Assembly: GCF_048569485.1 (NCBI RefSeq)
Contig: NC_134357.1
Location: 233,588,735 to 233,652,734, forward strand
Source: Anomaloglossus baeobatrachus
Lineage: Eukaryota > Chordata > Amphibia > Anura > Aromobatidae
Length of the DNA: 64,000 nt
Reading direction: 5' to 3'
Under the pieces are notes generated by a model, which was not told where the DNA came from, ran no database searches, and saw only the letters and a list, made by a program, of their open reading frames with translations. Made by a program: the position numbers and the translations under genes. Below, piece after piece: positions 34,430 through 47,765 of this stretch. Numbering within the stretch: the stretch's first letter is position 1; each line of letters starts with the position of its first letter.

Positions 34430-34956
34430 TCGCACTGTTTAGATGTTTGTCTGTACAGTGCGATGAAACAGAGCTGACATTGCTCTACCTGTGGGCTACA
34501 TCGGACTAAGGATTTTTTTTATAATAAAGATAGAGTCTCTAAATGTTTTATTTGTTTTATTTCTAAAAAAAAAAATTCAATGTGTTGTGTTTTTCTTTTT
34601 ACTGTTTACTAAAAATACATGGTGGCTATCTTTAATTTGGCGTAACACCATGAATTTCAGGTTTAGTACCAGCTGAAAATACAAAGCTAATATTAACCCC
34701 TTTATTACCCAGCAGGCCACTGCCATCAGGGATGCTGGACGAGTTGGGTAAAGCGTCTGGAAATGGCACTAAGAAACAATGTGCCATTTCCAAGGGCGGC
34801 TGCGGGCTGCGAAGAATTCCAGCTCCCAGCTGCCTGGTTTTACCTGACTAGTGATCAAAATACAGCGGGAGCCCACAAATTTTTTTTTATTATTATTTTT
34901 TTAAATAATTAAAAAAAAAATATTGGCCTTCCTTGTATTTTCATTGCCAGCCAAGG
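34430..34956. other. Spacer of the outer hAT-type element, with another partial module
   Basis: Unique-looking spacer that includes TTATTACCCAGCAGGCCACTG and TTTTACCTGACTAGTGATC, diverged pieces of the same module as at 33060. No gene is seen. Confidence 0.4.
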
Positions 34957-34960
34957 TAAA

Positions 34961-35528
34961 GGGAGCTTTACATGCTGCGACATCGCTAACGATATATCAT
35001 CAGTGTCACGGTGTTTGTGACGCACATCCGGCTTCGTTAGCGACATCGCAGCGTGTGACAGCTAGGAGCGACAATCAACGATCGCAAAAACGTCAAAAAT
35101 CGTTGATCGTTGACGCGTCACTCCTTTTTATAATATCGCTGGTGGTGCATTATGCTGGTTGTTTGTCGTTCCTGTGGCATCACACATCGCTACGTGTGAC
35201 ACTGCAGGAACGACGAACATCTCCTTACCTGCGTCCACCAGGAATGAGGAAGGAAGGAGGTGGGTGAGATATTCCGCCCGCTCATCTTCGTCCCTCCGCT
35301 TCTATTGGATGGCTGACGTGTGACGTCGCTGTGACGCCGCACGAACCGCCCCCTAAGAAAGGAGGCGGTTCACCGCCAACAGCGACGTCGCAGGGAAGGT
35401 AAGTCCGTGTGACGGATTTAAGCAATGTTGCGCGCCACGGGCAGCGATTTGCCCATGTCGCACAACCGACGGGAACGGATACGCTCACTAGCGATATCGA
35501 TACCAATATCGCAGCGTGTAAAGTGCCC
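34961..35528. mobile_element. TTAA-type palindromic MITE with GGGCACTTTACACGCTGCGA ends
   Basis: The right end reads in reverse GGGCACTTTACACGCTGCGA. The left end is GGGAGCTTTACATGCTGCGA. TTAA is intact on the right (35529-35532) and decayed to TAAA on the left. Further inverted blocks (ATATCG, GCGACGTCGC, CGTGTGAC) lie in the arms. It is inserted in the spacer of the outer hAT-type element. Confidence 0.8.
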
Positions 35529-36601
35529 TTAAAGCCAGGCAGATGGGGGTGGCAGCCCATAGCCATCCGCTTTATCTGTGCTGAAAATCAAAAGTATCGC
35601 GGATTGCTACGTCATCTTTTTTAAATTATTTATTTATTTTTACACTACTATATGTGTGAGGGACACAACAGCCAATCTCAGACGCTGTCACGCAGAATGG
35701 GCATCTGTGATTAGCTGTTGGAGTAACCTGAAATCTGCACATATATTCTAGTTGCTAGAATGTATGGGTTTGTTTCAGGTTACTCCAGCTTCCAATCACA
35801 GACACCCACTCTGTGACAGCATCTGTGATTGTCTCTTATTTTAACAGTAAAATAAAACAACAGAAAAAAAACATTTTATTAGAAATAAAACAGTAAACAT
35901 TTAGGACTCCATCTTTATTACCTTATAAGAATTGTCGACGTAGTCCAAAGGCGAGCGAGGATCTTCAGCTCTGATACATCTGTGCGAGAAGACAAACACA
36001 GGTCTGCTCACACAGACTCTGCTGAGAGCTGTCAGACAAGTCATCAGTGTGCATAGCTGAAGCTTGCGTATGACTCCTGCGAGTCTGACATTGGTATCAC
36101 CCAGCATGGCGCACACTCTCCTGACAGGAGCGACTCAGCTGCATGGAAATACATGCAGCCGACCCGCACCTGTAAGTAGAGTGTACGCCGTTCCGGGTGA
36201 TACCGATGCGAGACTCGCACAGTGAAAATTCAATCGAGTCCATGGCTCATGGACTCGGATGAACCCTGACGTCACCGTGAAAACAGCCAAAAATGTCGAA
36301 AACTGCCGAGTGACAAGCAGTGAAGTGAATACCACCGGAAGTTAATGATCGGACCCGGAAGCAAAAGTGGCCGGGAGACAGTGGCTGAGCGAGTCTGCAG
36401 GACACATCGCAGGAACAGTAAGTATAATCATAATGTTTTTACTAACGTGCTTTTTTTGACAGCCCCTGGACCAGAACTGGACCCGAACAGTAACATGAGC
36501 TTCCCAGGAAAACTCATGTTTGGGATCGTGTGCACGAACACTATGTGTTTGGTACGGACCCCGAGCTTTACAGTTCAGGTTCACCCATGACTACTGACCA
36601 A

Positions 36602-36992
36602 CACTAACTGGGGAAGAAGGGAGGGGTTACTGACAATGAGTAGCTACAGGGCAAACCTAAAAAGTGCAAACCTTATTGAATAGCAACACAATGACAATAC
36701 AATTCTGTATGATTCCCAAGTCATGGGAGATATCAAATATGCACAAGAAAAAGCAAAAGCGAACTACAGTCTCTTGTGACAAATAGCACACTTTTTCTGA
36801 CTGAGACTGATTTATGCTTTTTTTTTTCTGTAAAAAACATTAAGCTAAATGGCTTGCTGCTTTCTAAGGATAAAGGATGATGAAGAAATCTGTAAGTGCT
36901 CCTTCAGATATTAGTTTTTCTTTTACGGCTTGTATCCATGTTTTTCACAGATAAAACTTGTACCTGTTCTAATCCATGGAGCTGTTCATGTG
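36602..36992. other. Unassigned intronic sequence
   Basis: About 390 bases between the outer hAT-type element and the mariner. I see no gene or repeat in it. Confidence 0.4.
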
Positions 36993-37269
36993 TACAGTGT
37001 GTCCACCCATATTCTGTCCACCGCCATTAACTTGAGAACGGCGGCAGCTATAGGCATAGAAGTGGTGTCTAGGTATAGTAAAGTAGCCATGTGCTACGCA
37101 ATGAAATCACCTATTGCGCCACCTGGTGGAAAACAATGGAGTTAGCTTTTTTATTTCGTAAACGGAACGAGATAGAGAACAAAAGTGAATTACAAAGTTG
37201 TAGGGCATCATCAATTCAATACGAATTGACACCTTGCATACAGAAATGCTATGATTAGAACGTGTAAAA

Positions 37270-37572
37270 CTCACAAGGCTGCGGACGTGAAGCGATACCT
37301 CATGGAAACCTTCCTACAAGTCATTGGGTATGGTGGCTGTCTGGAGTGGCCTCCACGCTCACCTGACCTGACCCCATTGGACTTTTCTCTGTGAGGTCAC
37401 ATCAAACAGCAGATGTATGCGACCCTTCCACCAACATTGCAGGACCTACGACGACGTATCACAGATGCTTGTGCAAACGTGTCACCTACCATATTGCACA
37501 CCATGCAGCAAGATACAGTATGCTGTATCTGCATTGCAGCTGACGGTGGCCACTTTGAGCATCAAAGTTAAA
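37270..37572 (+). pseudogene. Mariner-family transposase, C-terminal fragment
   Basis: Translation from about 37326 gives GYGGCLEWPPRSPDLTPLDF, then an in-frame TGA where a Trp codon is expected, then GHIKQQMYATLPPTLQDLRR and further to the end of the gene. SPDLTPLDF is the third catalytic block with Asp as the acidic residue, as in mariner-type (DDxD) rather than Tc1-type (DDxE) enzymes. The first two acidic blocks are missing. Confidence 0.75.
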
Positions 37573-37834
37573 TGAGCGCAATATGCATGACCATCATGCA
37601 ATGTTTTGGGGGGGGTCATGGGTTTCACATCATAGCATTTCTGTATGCAAGGTGTCGATTCGTATTGAATTCATGATGCACTACAATTTTTTATTTCACT
37701 TTTTTCTCTATCTCGTTCCGTTTTCAAGATAAAAATGCTAACTCCGTTGCTTTCCACCAGGTGGCGCAATAGGTGGTTTCATTGCGTAGCGCATGGCTAC
37801 TTTACTATACCTAGACACCACTTCTATGCCTATA

Positions 37835-39462
<1,628 letters not shown>

Positions 39463-39520
39463 TAGCTGCCGCCATTCTCAAGGTAATGGCGGTGGACAGG
39501 ATATGGGTGGACACACTGTA

Positions 39521-42343
39521 TACTGATGTGAAAAAGGGTTTGCCCTTTCTTGATTTCTTATTCTTTTGCATGTTTGTCACGCTTAAATGTTTCAGCTCAC
39601 CCAACAAATTTTAATATTAGACAAATATAAGTAAGTACAAAATGCAGTTTATAAACGAAGGTCTATATTATTAAGGGAAAAATAAATCTAAACCTACAGG
39701 ACCCTGTGTGAAAAAGTGATTGCCCCCTAAGCTTAATAACTGGTTGGGCCACCCTTAGTACCAATGTCGCGGGCAGAGGAGGGGGACGCTGCGCTCTCCC
39801 ACTGCTCGGGTCTGGCTGCCGTTGCTGCTGCGGCCGCTGCTGCTCGGTGGCTCGAGCGATGGGCCGGATCCCGGGGACTCAAGCGGCGCTCCTCGCCCGT
39901 GAGTGAAAAGGGGAATGCTTTGGGGATTTATTGTCCGTGACGCCACCCACGGTTGTGGTGATTGTGTGGACACCACCGCTGCTCTGGACGGGGATCCCGG
40001 GAGCGGTGACTGGGAGCAGCTTTGTTGTTACTTCTTCCCTCCGTGGGTGGGGGTTGATTGTCCCGGGGCCCGGTGATGGGGTAGGGGATGATGGCAGGCG
40101 GGTTGCAGGGCCTGGTGAGGTGCAGGGTCGCGGGGGCAGCGCTGTGCCGCACGGCACGGTGGTACTCACTCAGCCTGAGACGGTGACACAGTTCTCGGTA
40201 AAACACACGGCTGGAAAGACGGTTCCCACGGACGGCTGCTGTTGCTTTTCCCCGGTAGTTAACGGTGACTGTCTCTTTCCCTGCACCTTGTGTAATGTTG
40301 GTAGCGATGGGTTCCCACCGGTAACCCGCTCCCCGGCTTGGATATGGGCCGGAGGAGCCCATCTTTGCCCGCTGGCCCTGAGAAACTGGTGCCTTGGCGG
40401 TGGCGGTGTCTCTCTCATACGGTTGGACTGTTGCCTTCAATCGGGACTTAGTTGTTTGGAAACCCGGAGGTCCCCTTCACTGATGGATTTGGCAAATTTA
40501 CGGCGACTCCAAGCCTTGCCGGGATCCGAAAGGCCCCTGCCGATGGTGCTGGCTTCTCCTTGTGTACCGGTCCGGTACCGCCGGGTCACCACCCGTCCAC
40601 GATCCTCACGGCACCTCCGATAGGCCACTCCTGCAGACGGTCACCGCCGTCTGCTAACCTTGCTGTCTCTGTCCGGGGCACAAACCCGGACCAACTTCAG
40701 GCTCTTAAGCTGTCACTTTCCTCCTTCCACTTTCACCTCTCAAACTCCTCTCACTTCCTCCTCCAAAACTAATCTGCCAGTTTTCCCTCCTCCAGGACTG
40801 TGAACTCCTTGGTGGGTGGAGACCAACCGCCTGGCTCCACCCCCTGGTGTGGACATCAGCCCCTGGGGAAGGCAACAAGGGTTTTTGGTCTAGCTTTGAT
40901 GTGCCTAACTGGGGTGTAGGGTGTGGTGATGTCATTACCTGTGACCCCTGGCTTGCCCAGGGCGTCACACCAATAACTGTAATCAAGCGTTTGCAATAAC
41001 TGGCAATGAGTCTTTTACAACGCTCTTGAGGAATTTTAGCCCACTGATATTTGCAGAATTGATATAATTCAGTCACATTGGTAGGTTTCTGAGCATGAAC
41101 TACCTTTTTAAGGTCATGCCACAGCATCTAAATTGGGTTAAGGACTTTGACTTGGCCTCTCCAAAGTCTTAATTTGGGGGTTTTTTTAAGCAACTTAGAG
41201 GTGGACTTGCTGATGTGTTTTGGATCATTGTCCTGCTGCATAAGTGTGCTTCAGCTTGAGGTCATGAACAGATGGCCATACATTCTCCTTTGGGATTTTT
41301 TGTTAGACGGCAGAATTCATGGTTCCATTTACCAGAGCAAGTCCTCCAGCTGCTGAGGCAGCAAAACAGCCCCAGACCATCACGCTACTACTACCATATT
41401 TTACTGTTGGTATGATGTTCCATTTCTGAAATGCTGTTACTTCTGTGCCAGATGTAATGGGAGATACACATTCCAAAAAGTATTGTCACAGCAGTCTACA
41501 GAGTATCCTCCCAAAAGTATTGGGGATCATCACGATGTTTTCTGGCAAAACTGAGATGAACCTTTATGTTGTTTTTGCTCAGCAGTGGTTTTCATCTTGA
41601 AACTCTGCCATGCAAGCCATTTTTGCCCTGTCTCTTTCTTATGGTGGAGTCATGAACACTGACCTAAATTGAGACAAATGAGGCCTACAGTTCTTTGGAT
41701 GTGGTTGTGGAGTCTTTTGTGACATCTTTGATGAGTCGTCACTGTGTTTTTGGAGTAATTTTGGTCGGCTGGACACTCTTGGGAAGATTCACTACTGTTC
41801 CATGTTTTATCCATTTGTGGATAATGGCTCTCACTATGCTTCACTGGAGTCCTAAAGCTTTAGAAATGGCTTTATAACCTTTTCCAGACTGATAGATCTC
41901 AATTAATTTGTTTCTCATTTCTTCCTGAATTTCTTTGGATTGCGGCATGATGTCTGGGTTTTGAGGATCTTTTGGTCTACTTCACTTTGTCGGTCAGATT
42001 CTCTTTAAGCAATTTCTTGATTGAGAACAGGGGTGGCAGTAATCAGGTCTTGGTGTGGCTAGGGTACTTGAACTCTGCTTCCCAAATATGTGATAAACTA
42101 CAGTTAATTTATGTTTTAAGGGGGAAGGGGGACAATCAATTTTTTATACAGGGCCTGAAGGTTTGGATTTCTTTTTCCCTTAAAAGCAAAGACCTTCATT
42201 TACAGTATAAACTACATTTTATTTTTCTTTGTGTTATCGTAGTCTAATATTTAAATTTGTTTCGTGGTCTGAAACATTTAAGTGTCACAAACATGCAAAA
42301 GAATAACAAATCAGGAAGGGGCAAACCCTTTTTCACACCACTG
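39521..42343 (-). mobile_element. Tc1-like element, decayed, split by a solo LTR
   Basis: The ends TACTGATGTGAAAAAGGG (left) and, inverted, CAGTGGTGTGAAAAAGGG (right) are followed by TTTGCCC. The left TA (39519-39520) is shared with the right TA of the mariner at 36995-39518; the right TA is 42344-42345. Removing the LTR at 39765-40969 and its duplication gives about 1.6 kb. Transposase remnants on the minus strand include MLWHDLKKVVHAQKPTNVTE (40999-41127) and, further upstream in broken frames, a VKYGSSSVMVWGCFA-like block near 41380. Many stops and frame changes make it inactive. Confidence 0.85.
39765..40969 (-). mobile_element. Solo LTR (fossil), family L
   Basis: A 1205-bp GC-rich unit with TG...CA ends and an exact CCAA duplication (39761-39764, 40970-40973). 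Read on the minus strand it begins TGTGACGCCCTGGGCAAGCC and contains an AATAAA signal. No internal retroelement region adjoins it. It lies within the decayed Tc1 at 39521-42343 and is younger than it. Large open frames across it (for example 39931-40623) reflect GC content. Confidence 0.72.
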
Positions 42344-42345
42344 TA

Positions 42346-42684
42346 TGTGTATTTTAGTGGACTGAGTGGTCTGCACAAAATCACGTCTGATTCTTATCAA
42401 TTCAATCTCTCCAATGCAAGTCTATGGGTTTGTGAACAAATCGGACAGCACTCGGATGCCATCCGTGTGCTATACCATGTGATGTGATACCTGAAAGACA
42501 TTATGGGGAAGGCACACACATGCACCTGAGCTCATGTGAGCCTTCTATGACATATGCAGTCTTCTACAATGTGTAAAATGGAACCAAGTATATTTTTGGG
42601 GAATTCTTGGTGCTTTTCTGTAATGAGGGGTCAGAAAAGATGTTGATCTAGGAATTAAAGGAGTTATTGTCAAAATCTCCAGTG
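42346..42684. other. Unassigned intronic sequence, possibly MITE debris
   Basis: It contains GCAAGTCTATGGGTTTGTG and GGATGCCATCCGTG, blocks of the kind seen in hAT-type MITE ends, but no boundary or duplication could be fixed. Confidence 0.3.
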
Positions 42685-42688
42685 GTGT

Positions 42689-43601
42689 TGTGACGCCCTG
42701 GCAAAACCAGGTAGTCACAGAAAGAGTTAATTCTCCCTGGCAGCTACACAATCCCCACACAGATGTACACCAGCCAATCAGGCCCTACTCACCCCCTCCC
42801 CAGGAAAAGGGAGGCGGCGAGAGGAGCTAAGGAAGTAGAGAGGAGTCAGGTTTAAGTTGTGCTTTAGTCAGTGAAGAGCTAACAGGGGAAGCTTGGAGCT
42901 CCCCGGGAGAAGGTGGTAGCCGGGGTTGGAGCCCTGGACTATCGGACTAAATGGCAGTGAGGGCCACAGGCGATGGAGATCCGGTTGTGGGGATCCTGAG
43001 GCGACCGGGACAGGGTTGTATCCCGCCGGTGCTGGGAGAGGGACCCGATCCAGAGGCCGTTCAAACGGACTAGTCCAGATAAGAAAGAGACAGACAGAGA
43101 GTGAGGAAAGAAGGGCCCTGGCTGTACATCTGGGTGTGGGACTCGAAGACACCCGCCAAAGGTGACCGGCCATTTGGCAAGTTGGTTTACAAAAGACTCT
43201 GTGTTTACTGACCCTCCACATCAATACAGCCTCATCCAGTACCAGGACAACCGAACTGTAAGTGTGCTGATCCCTGCAATCCCTGCCACCACCACAACTC
43301 CCAACTGGGCCCCGGGACTACAACTCCCCTACCCGTGGAGGGAATCCCACCTTGCTGCCCCACACCATCAGTCCCGGACATGGTCCCCAGAGGCAGCGGC
43401 GGTGCCACCATCTCATCACCGCAACCCACGGGTGGCGTTACAGACAATCTCCCTTGTAAATATCCCCTTTTCACTTTTCACTTGTGGGCGGCGGACCGCT
43501 GCTTGAGCCCGGGTCCGGTTCCCACTCAAGCCGCAATAAAGCCCCGGATCCGAGCATTCACGAGCAGCCCCCTAGCTACGGTCTGGCCCCCGCCCGCAAC
43601 A
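42689..43601 (+). mobile_element. Solo LTR (fossil), family L
   Basis: It begins TGTGACGCCCTGG and ends CCCGCAACA, with an exact GTGT duplication at 42685-42688 and 43602-43605. AATAAA lies at about 43535, near the 3' end as expected for an LTR. It is 913 bp, shorter than its relatives. Its own duplication shows it is independent of the next LTR, 68 bases downstream. Confidence 0.72.
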
Positions 43602-43669
43602 GTGTAATTAGTTATGGGATTAATATTACTATGCATGGTGATCTAGAACAGAGAAGGGGTTACTGTCAG

Positions 43670-44799
43670 TGTGGCGCCCTGGACTAGCCAGGTAGCCACA
43701 AACATAACACACACACACCCTCCCCTGGATAGTTCACACCAGTCAAACAAAAACCCTTGTTGCCTCCCTCCAGGGTCTGATGTCCACACCAGGTGGGGCG
43801 GAGCCAGGCGGTTGGCCCCACCCACCGAGTAGTTCACAGGCTTGGAGGCGGGAAAAGAGACAGATTCAGTTTGGAGGTGAAAGTGAGATGACAGAACCTG
43901 TTAGTGTCTGGGTAGGAGCCCAGGCACTGTCAGCAATGTTGGCAGACGTTGGTGGCCATCTGCAGGAGTTAGTGGATCTCTGAGGAACCGTAGGACCGGG
44001 GTCGGGTGGTGGCCCGCCGGTACCGAACCGGGGAGTAGAGTGAAGCTAAGCACAAAGGCAGGGCCATCGGACACCCGACTAGGCTTGGAGCCACCGACAA
44101 CAGTCAAATCCGAAAGTGACCGGAACCCCAGGGGTTTCCTAACACCCAAGACCCGACAGAAGGCAACAGTCCACACCGTGAGGATACACAGCCACCGCCA
44201 CAGGCTAGAGATCCAAGGGCCAGCGCCTGCGGGCAAAACGGGCTCCTTTGGTACCTATACGCCGGGGAGCGGACTACCGTTGGGAAACCATCGGAGTCAA
44301 CACATTCTACACAGGTGCAGGGAAAGACAGCCACCATCAACCTGTCCGGTGAGAGCAAAGACACTGCAGCCGGCTGCGGGACCCGTCCATCCAGCCGTTT
44401 GGTTTACCAGAGACTCTGTGAATTTGTACCTAAGTGAGTACCACAATGCCATCCGGCACCGCGCCGCGCTGCCCCTGCAACCCTGCACCCCAGCCATCCA
44501 GCCTCCCCGTTCCACAACCGGGCCCCGGGATCACCAACCCCTACCCACGGAGGGGACAACATCCTAGCTGCTCCCTACCATCGCTCCCGGGATCTCCGTC
44601 ACCAGCAGCGGTGGTTCCCATTATTACCACGACTCGTGGGTGGCGTCACGAACTATCTCCCAAAACAACCAACCCCCTTTTCACTCGTGAGCGAGGAGCG
44701 CTGCTTGAGACCCCGGGTCCGGCCAACTGCTCGAGCCACCGAGCAGCAGCAGAAGCCCCGGACCCGAGCGTAGCGAGCGCAGCCCCTCCGCCCGTGACA
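43670..44799 (+). mobile_element. Solo LTR (fossil), family L
   Basis: It begins TGTGGCGCCCTGG and ends CCGCCCGTGACA, with an exact TCAG duplication at 43666-43669 and 44800-44803. Length 1130 bp. It has the same orientation as the LTR at 42689-43601 but a different duplication, so the two are separate insertions and not a pair. Confidence 0.72.
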
Positions 44800-44846
44800 T
44801 CAGTATGAATGGTGGTCTCAAATAGTGAAGGCTTTATCTTAAGGAT

Positions 44847-45298
44847 GCAAACTGTGGAAAGTCCTTTACTGATCCAGCAACACGTCCGAAATTGGTATAA
44901 ATTAAAAGTTCATTTTATTGAAATATTATTAAAACTAACATGCGTTAGAAGGATATCCATGCATTATCCATGTGAAACACATAATATATATTTTCTATAT
45001 ATTATGTGTTTCACATGGATAATGCATGTCTATGACTAAGGGCCACACCGGCCTGAAACGCGTAAGACGCCTTCTTTTAAATGTCTGGATATCCTTCTAA
45101 TGTTAGTTTTAATAATATTTCAATAAAATGCACTTTTAATTTATACCAATTTCGGACGTGTTGCTGGATCAGGAAAGGACTTTCCACAGTTTGCTGCCTT
45201 GCACTCCCGGACACGGAGTTTATGTCCTTGCACCGCCCTGGAATCCTGGAGCCAGTTAGATTTATTATGTGGGTGAGCTGAAAAAAAACTTTTTTCTT
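44847..45298. mobile_element. Inverted-repeat element flanked by a 16-bp target duplication
   Basis: An exact 16-bp direct repeat GCTTTATCTTAAGGAT lies at 44831-44846 and 45299-45314. Inside, a left arm (44849-44959) pairs with a right arm (45085-45192) at high identity. Between them an inner palindrome (44958-45028, arms about 33 bp) is followed by AAGGGCCACACCGGCCTGAA and ACGCGT. The insert ends with A8, C, T6 before the duplication. A 16-bp duplication of this kind points to LINE-type target-primed insertion rather than a DNA transposase. No coding sequence is seen. Confidence 0.7.
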
Positions 45299-45399
45299 GC
45301 TTTATCTTAAGGATCCCTGGTGATCGCTGCGGTAGTCAAATGGTAAATTTTAAGATCAGTGGAAGATAATGGTCAATACAATAGGCACATGATTTATTC

Positions 45400-45655
45400 C
45401 CTCCTTGGGTGGAGTAAAGACGATTCAGGCAGCTAAATAGGAAAGGGTTCTTTACAGTTAGAGCAGTCAGACTGCCTAGATGTAGTAATGGAAGACACTA
45501 AAACAGCTTTTAAAAAAGGCCTGGATGCTTTTCTCACAATAGATGGCATTTTGGGTATAAACAATCTGGCGTTAAAGAATGTGTAACTGATGAAGGAAGG
45601 TTGACCTAGATGGACCTATGTCTTTTTCAACCTATATAACTACAGTATATCACAG
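45400..45655 (+). mobile_element. Non-LTR retrotransposon 3' fragment
   Basis: Translation gives GFFTVRAVRL and, after a small gap, TAFKKGLDAFLTI, resembling the extreme C-terminus of CR1/L2-like LINE reverse-transcriptase proteins. It is followed by a short tail GACCTATGTCTTTTTCAACC and TATATAACTAC. The copy is strongly 5'-truncated, as usual for LINEs. Family assignment is tentative. Confidence 0.45.
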
Positions 45656-46535
45656 CAGTGAATATACCCCTAACGTTTTTGTAAATATTTTATGATATCT
45701 TTTCATGGGACAACACTGAAGATATTGTGATATACAGACCACGGCCCTTGTATGTCAGGGTGCCCTGGTAGAATCCAAACTCATAGTATATCTTCAGTGT
45801 TAATATCAGCATACCTCCCAACTTTGAAAGAATGGAAAGAGGGATAAAGTTTGCGTCGCACGGAGCGCGCCGCGGCAAATTTTTAGGCCACGCCCATCCC
45901 CACGCCTATAACCACGCCCAGTCAGCAATGACAATCATTGTTTTAGAGACAAAAATTAAAAAAATATACAGAGATTTATTTCTAAGTAGTAAATTAAAAT
46001 ATAAATGTAAACTTGGCCGTGTTACATTTAAACTAGAATACTTTAGACCACAAAATTCTGTTTTAAAGCAGATCTTTCCCCTAAATCTGCCCCATGTACA
46101 AAACTGCAGACTTCATGACAGATCCGCTCTATTAGATAAAATATCTGTAATACTGTGCTTTTGGTTAATGGGAGGAATTAGTGAATATGGGCGACTTACT
46201 GTTCTGATTGTTCCAATTGTAAAGACACAGGGGTCAGTGGGTGCTCTCGTCCGCTGATCCAATCGCCTTTAAAAAGACAGCAAGGCCCAGGGCTCATCCC
46301 AGCTGAACGCCTGACATCCTTAATCCCTCCCTCTCCATCTCAGCTGTGATCCGATCGCAGGATCAGATCACAGTGTAATGGCTCACGCTCATAGCACAGC
46401 AGGAGCCGAGGGTCATTAGCATATCGCATCACATGTGATATGCCAGTGTGACCTCAGCTTGGTATGTGCGCAGTGCGGAAAAGAACACACCCTCTGGCAG
46501 ACTGGACAAATGTAAACACTGTGTTTGTAAAAAAA

Positions 46536-46573
46536 AAAATGCATCCAAAACGCATGCATTTTGGATGCATTTT
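46536..46573. repeat. Perfect 15-bp-arm palindrome
   Basis: AAAATGCATCCAAAA and TTTTGGATGCATTTT are exact inverted copies around CGCATGCA, itself nearly palindromic. Confidence 0.95.
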
Positions 46574-46605
46574 CTATGTGTTTTGCATGCATTTTTGTGC
46601 ATTCC

Positions 46606-47765
46606 CCCGTCAATTCAGCTCTGCTACATGCCCGCTGACAGCAGACACAGACAGAGTCGCGCGATGAGAATGAACTCGGATGAACTTCACCCGACTTCAT
46701 TGTCACCCCGCGGCTCTGTCTGTCGCGTCCTGGTTAGCGGTCAACCGGTGAAGGACTCACCGGTGACCGCAAATCCCCTGAGTGACTGAAGTGAGCAGCG
46801 CGATCAGCGGTGCCATCACTCAAGTTACCCGTGGCCAGCTGGAGTCCTCCATCTGAGACCGCAACTCACCTGTGATGTCATCGCTGATCGCGCTGCTCAC
46901 TTCAGTCACTCGTTCAACTTGCTGTAACAGTTGGAGGATCCAGCGGTGGCCGCGGGTAACCTGAGTGACGCCATCGCTGATCGTGCGGCTCACTTAAGTT
47001 GCTGCGTGGAGCTGATAGAGAGCTCCTGTCAGCATCATGTAGCAGAGCTGGATGCGTCACGGAACCTCATGTGGATTACGTCGGACCTGGAGGGGTATTT
47101 GGGGATTAATAAAGTGGTGAAAGAGGGTGGGGTTTTTTTGTCTTTTATTCCAAATAAAAGGATTTTTTGATGTGTGTGTTTATTTTCTTTAACTTACAGG
47201 TTAATCATGGAAGGTATCTCAGGGAGACGCCTGCCATGATTAACCTAGGACTTAGTGGCAGCTATGGGCTGCCATTAACTCCTTATTACCCCGATTGCCA
47301 TCGCACCAGGTCAATTCGGGATGAGCCGGGTAGAGTCCCAGGACTGGCACATCTAATGGATTTGGCAATTCCGCGCGGCTGCTGGCTGATAGTTAGGCTG
47401 GGGGGCTCCCCATAACGTGGAGCTCCCCATCCTGAGAATTCCAGCCTTGAGCCGTGTGGCTTTACTCTGGCTGGTATCAAAATTGGGGGGGTAAACCGCA
47501 CGTTGTTTTTTTAATTATTTATTTATTTTACTCCACAATATAGACCTGCCCACCGGCGGCTGTAATTGGTTGCAGTGAGACAGCTGTCACTCAGCGTGGG
47601 GGCGTGTCTGACTGTAACCAATCATAGGTGCTGGTGGGCGAGGAAAGCAGGGAATATGAGATGGAATAATGAGCGGCCGGCATTTTCAAAAGAGGAAAAG
47701 CCGCCGGAGCAGTGTGAACGCTGTGCTGCGAGACGCCAGTGAGCTGTGAGTATGAGAGAGGGGGG
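46606..47765. repeat. Core shared with the hAT-type element at 31867-33924
   Basis: Landmarks in the same order as at 32537-33722: ATGCCCGCTGACAGCAGACA, GATGAGAATGAACTCGGATG, CGGTGACCGCAAATCCCC, GGGATTAATAAAGTGG, TTAATCATGGAAGGTATC, ATTACCCCGATTGCC and GAGGAAAAGCCGCCGGAG. Similarity is high. The two host elements have different ends and different target duplications. Confidence 0.8.

Larger units (their letters stand above)
31787..36593. mobile_element. hAT-type non-autonomous element with very long inverted repeats, holding two other elements
   Basis: An exact 8-bp duplication CTGACCAA flanks it (31779-31786, 36594-36601), the hAT signature. The ends are TAGTGATGGGC and, inverted, TAGTCATGGGT. 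Beyond the ends the arms stay similar for over 500 bp. Landmarks found in both arms include TGCTTCCGGGTCCGATCATT, ACTCGGCAGT, GAGTCCATGAGCCATG and CAGCTGCATG. No transposase frame was found. Inserted in it are the 8-bp-flanked element at 31867-33924 and the TTAA MITE at 34961-35528. Confidence 0.85.

Noticed and set aside
39931-40623. 230-codon open frame on the + strand
   Set aside because: It lies wholly in a GC-rich solo LTR, antisense to it, with no recognisable domain. GC-rich sequence has few stops.
42689-44799. The two adjacent LTRs as a pair flanking one short element
   Set aside because: Each has its own 4-bp duplication (GTGT, TCAG), and the 68 bases between them carry no retroelement parts.
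46240-46450. Possible host exon in the spacer of the 45810 element
   Set aside because: The frame at 45832-46257 shows no domain, and the segment lies between the inverted ends of a mobile element.
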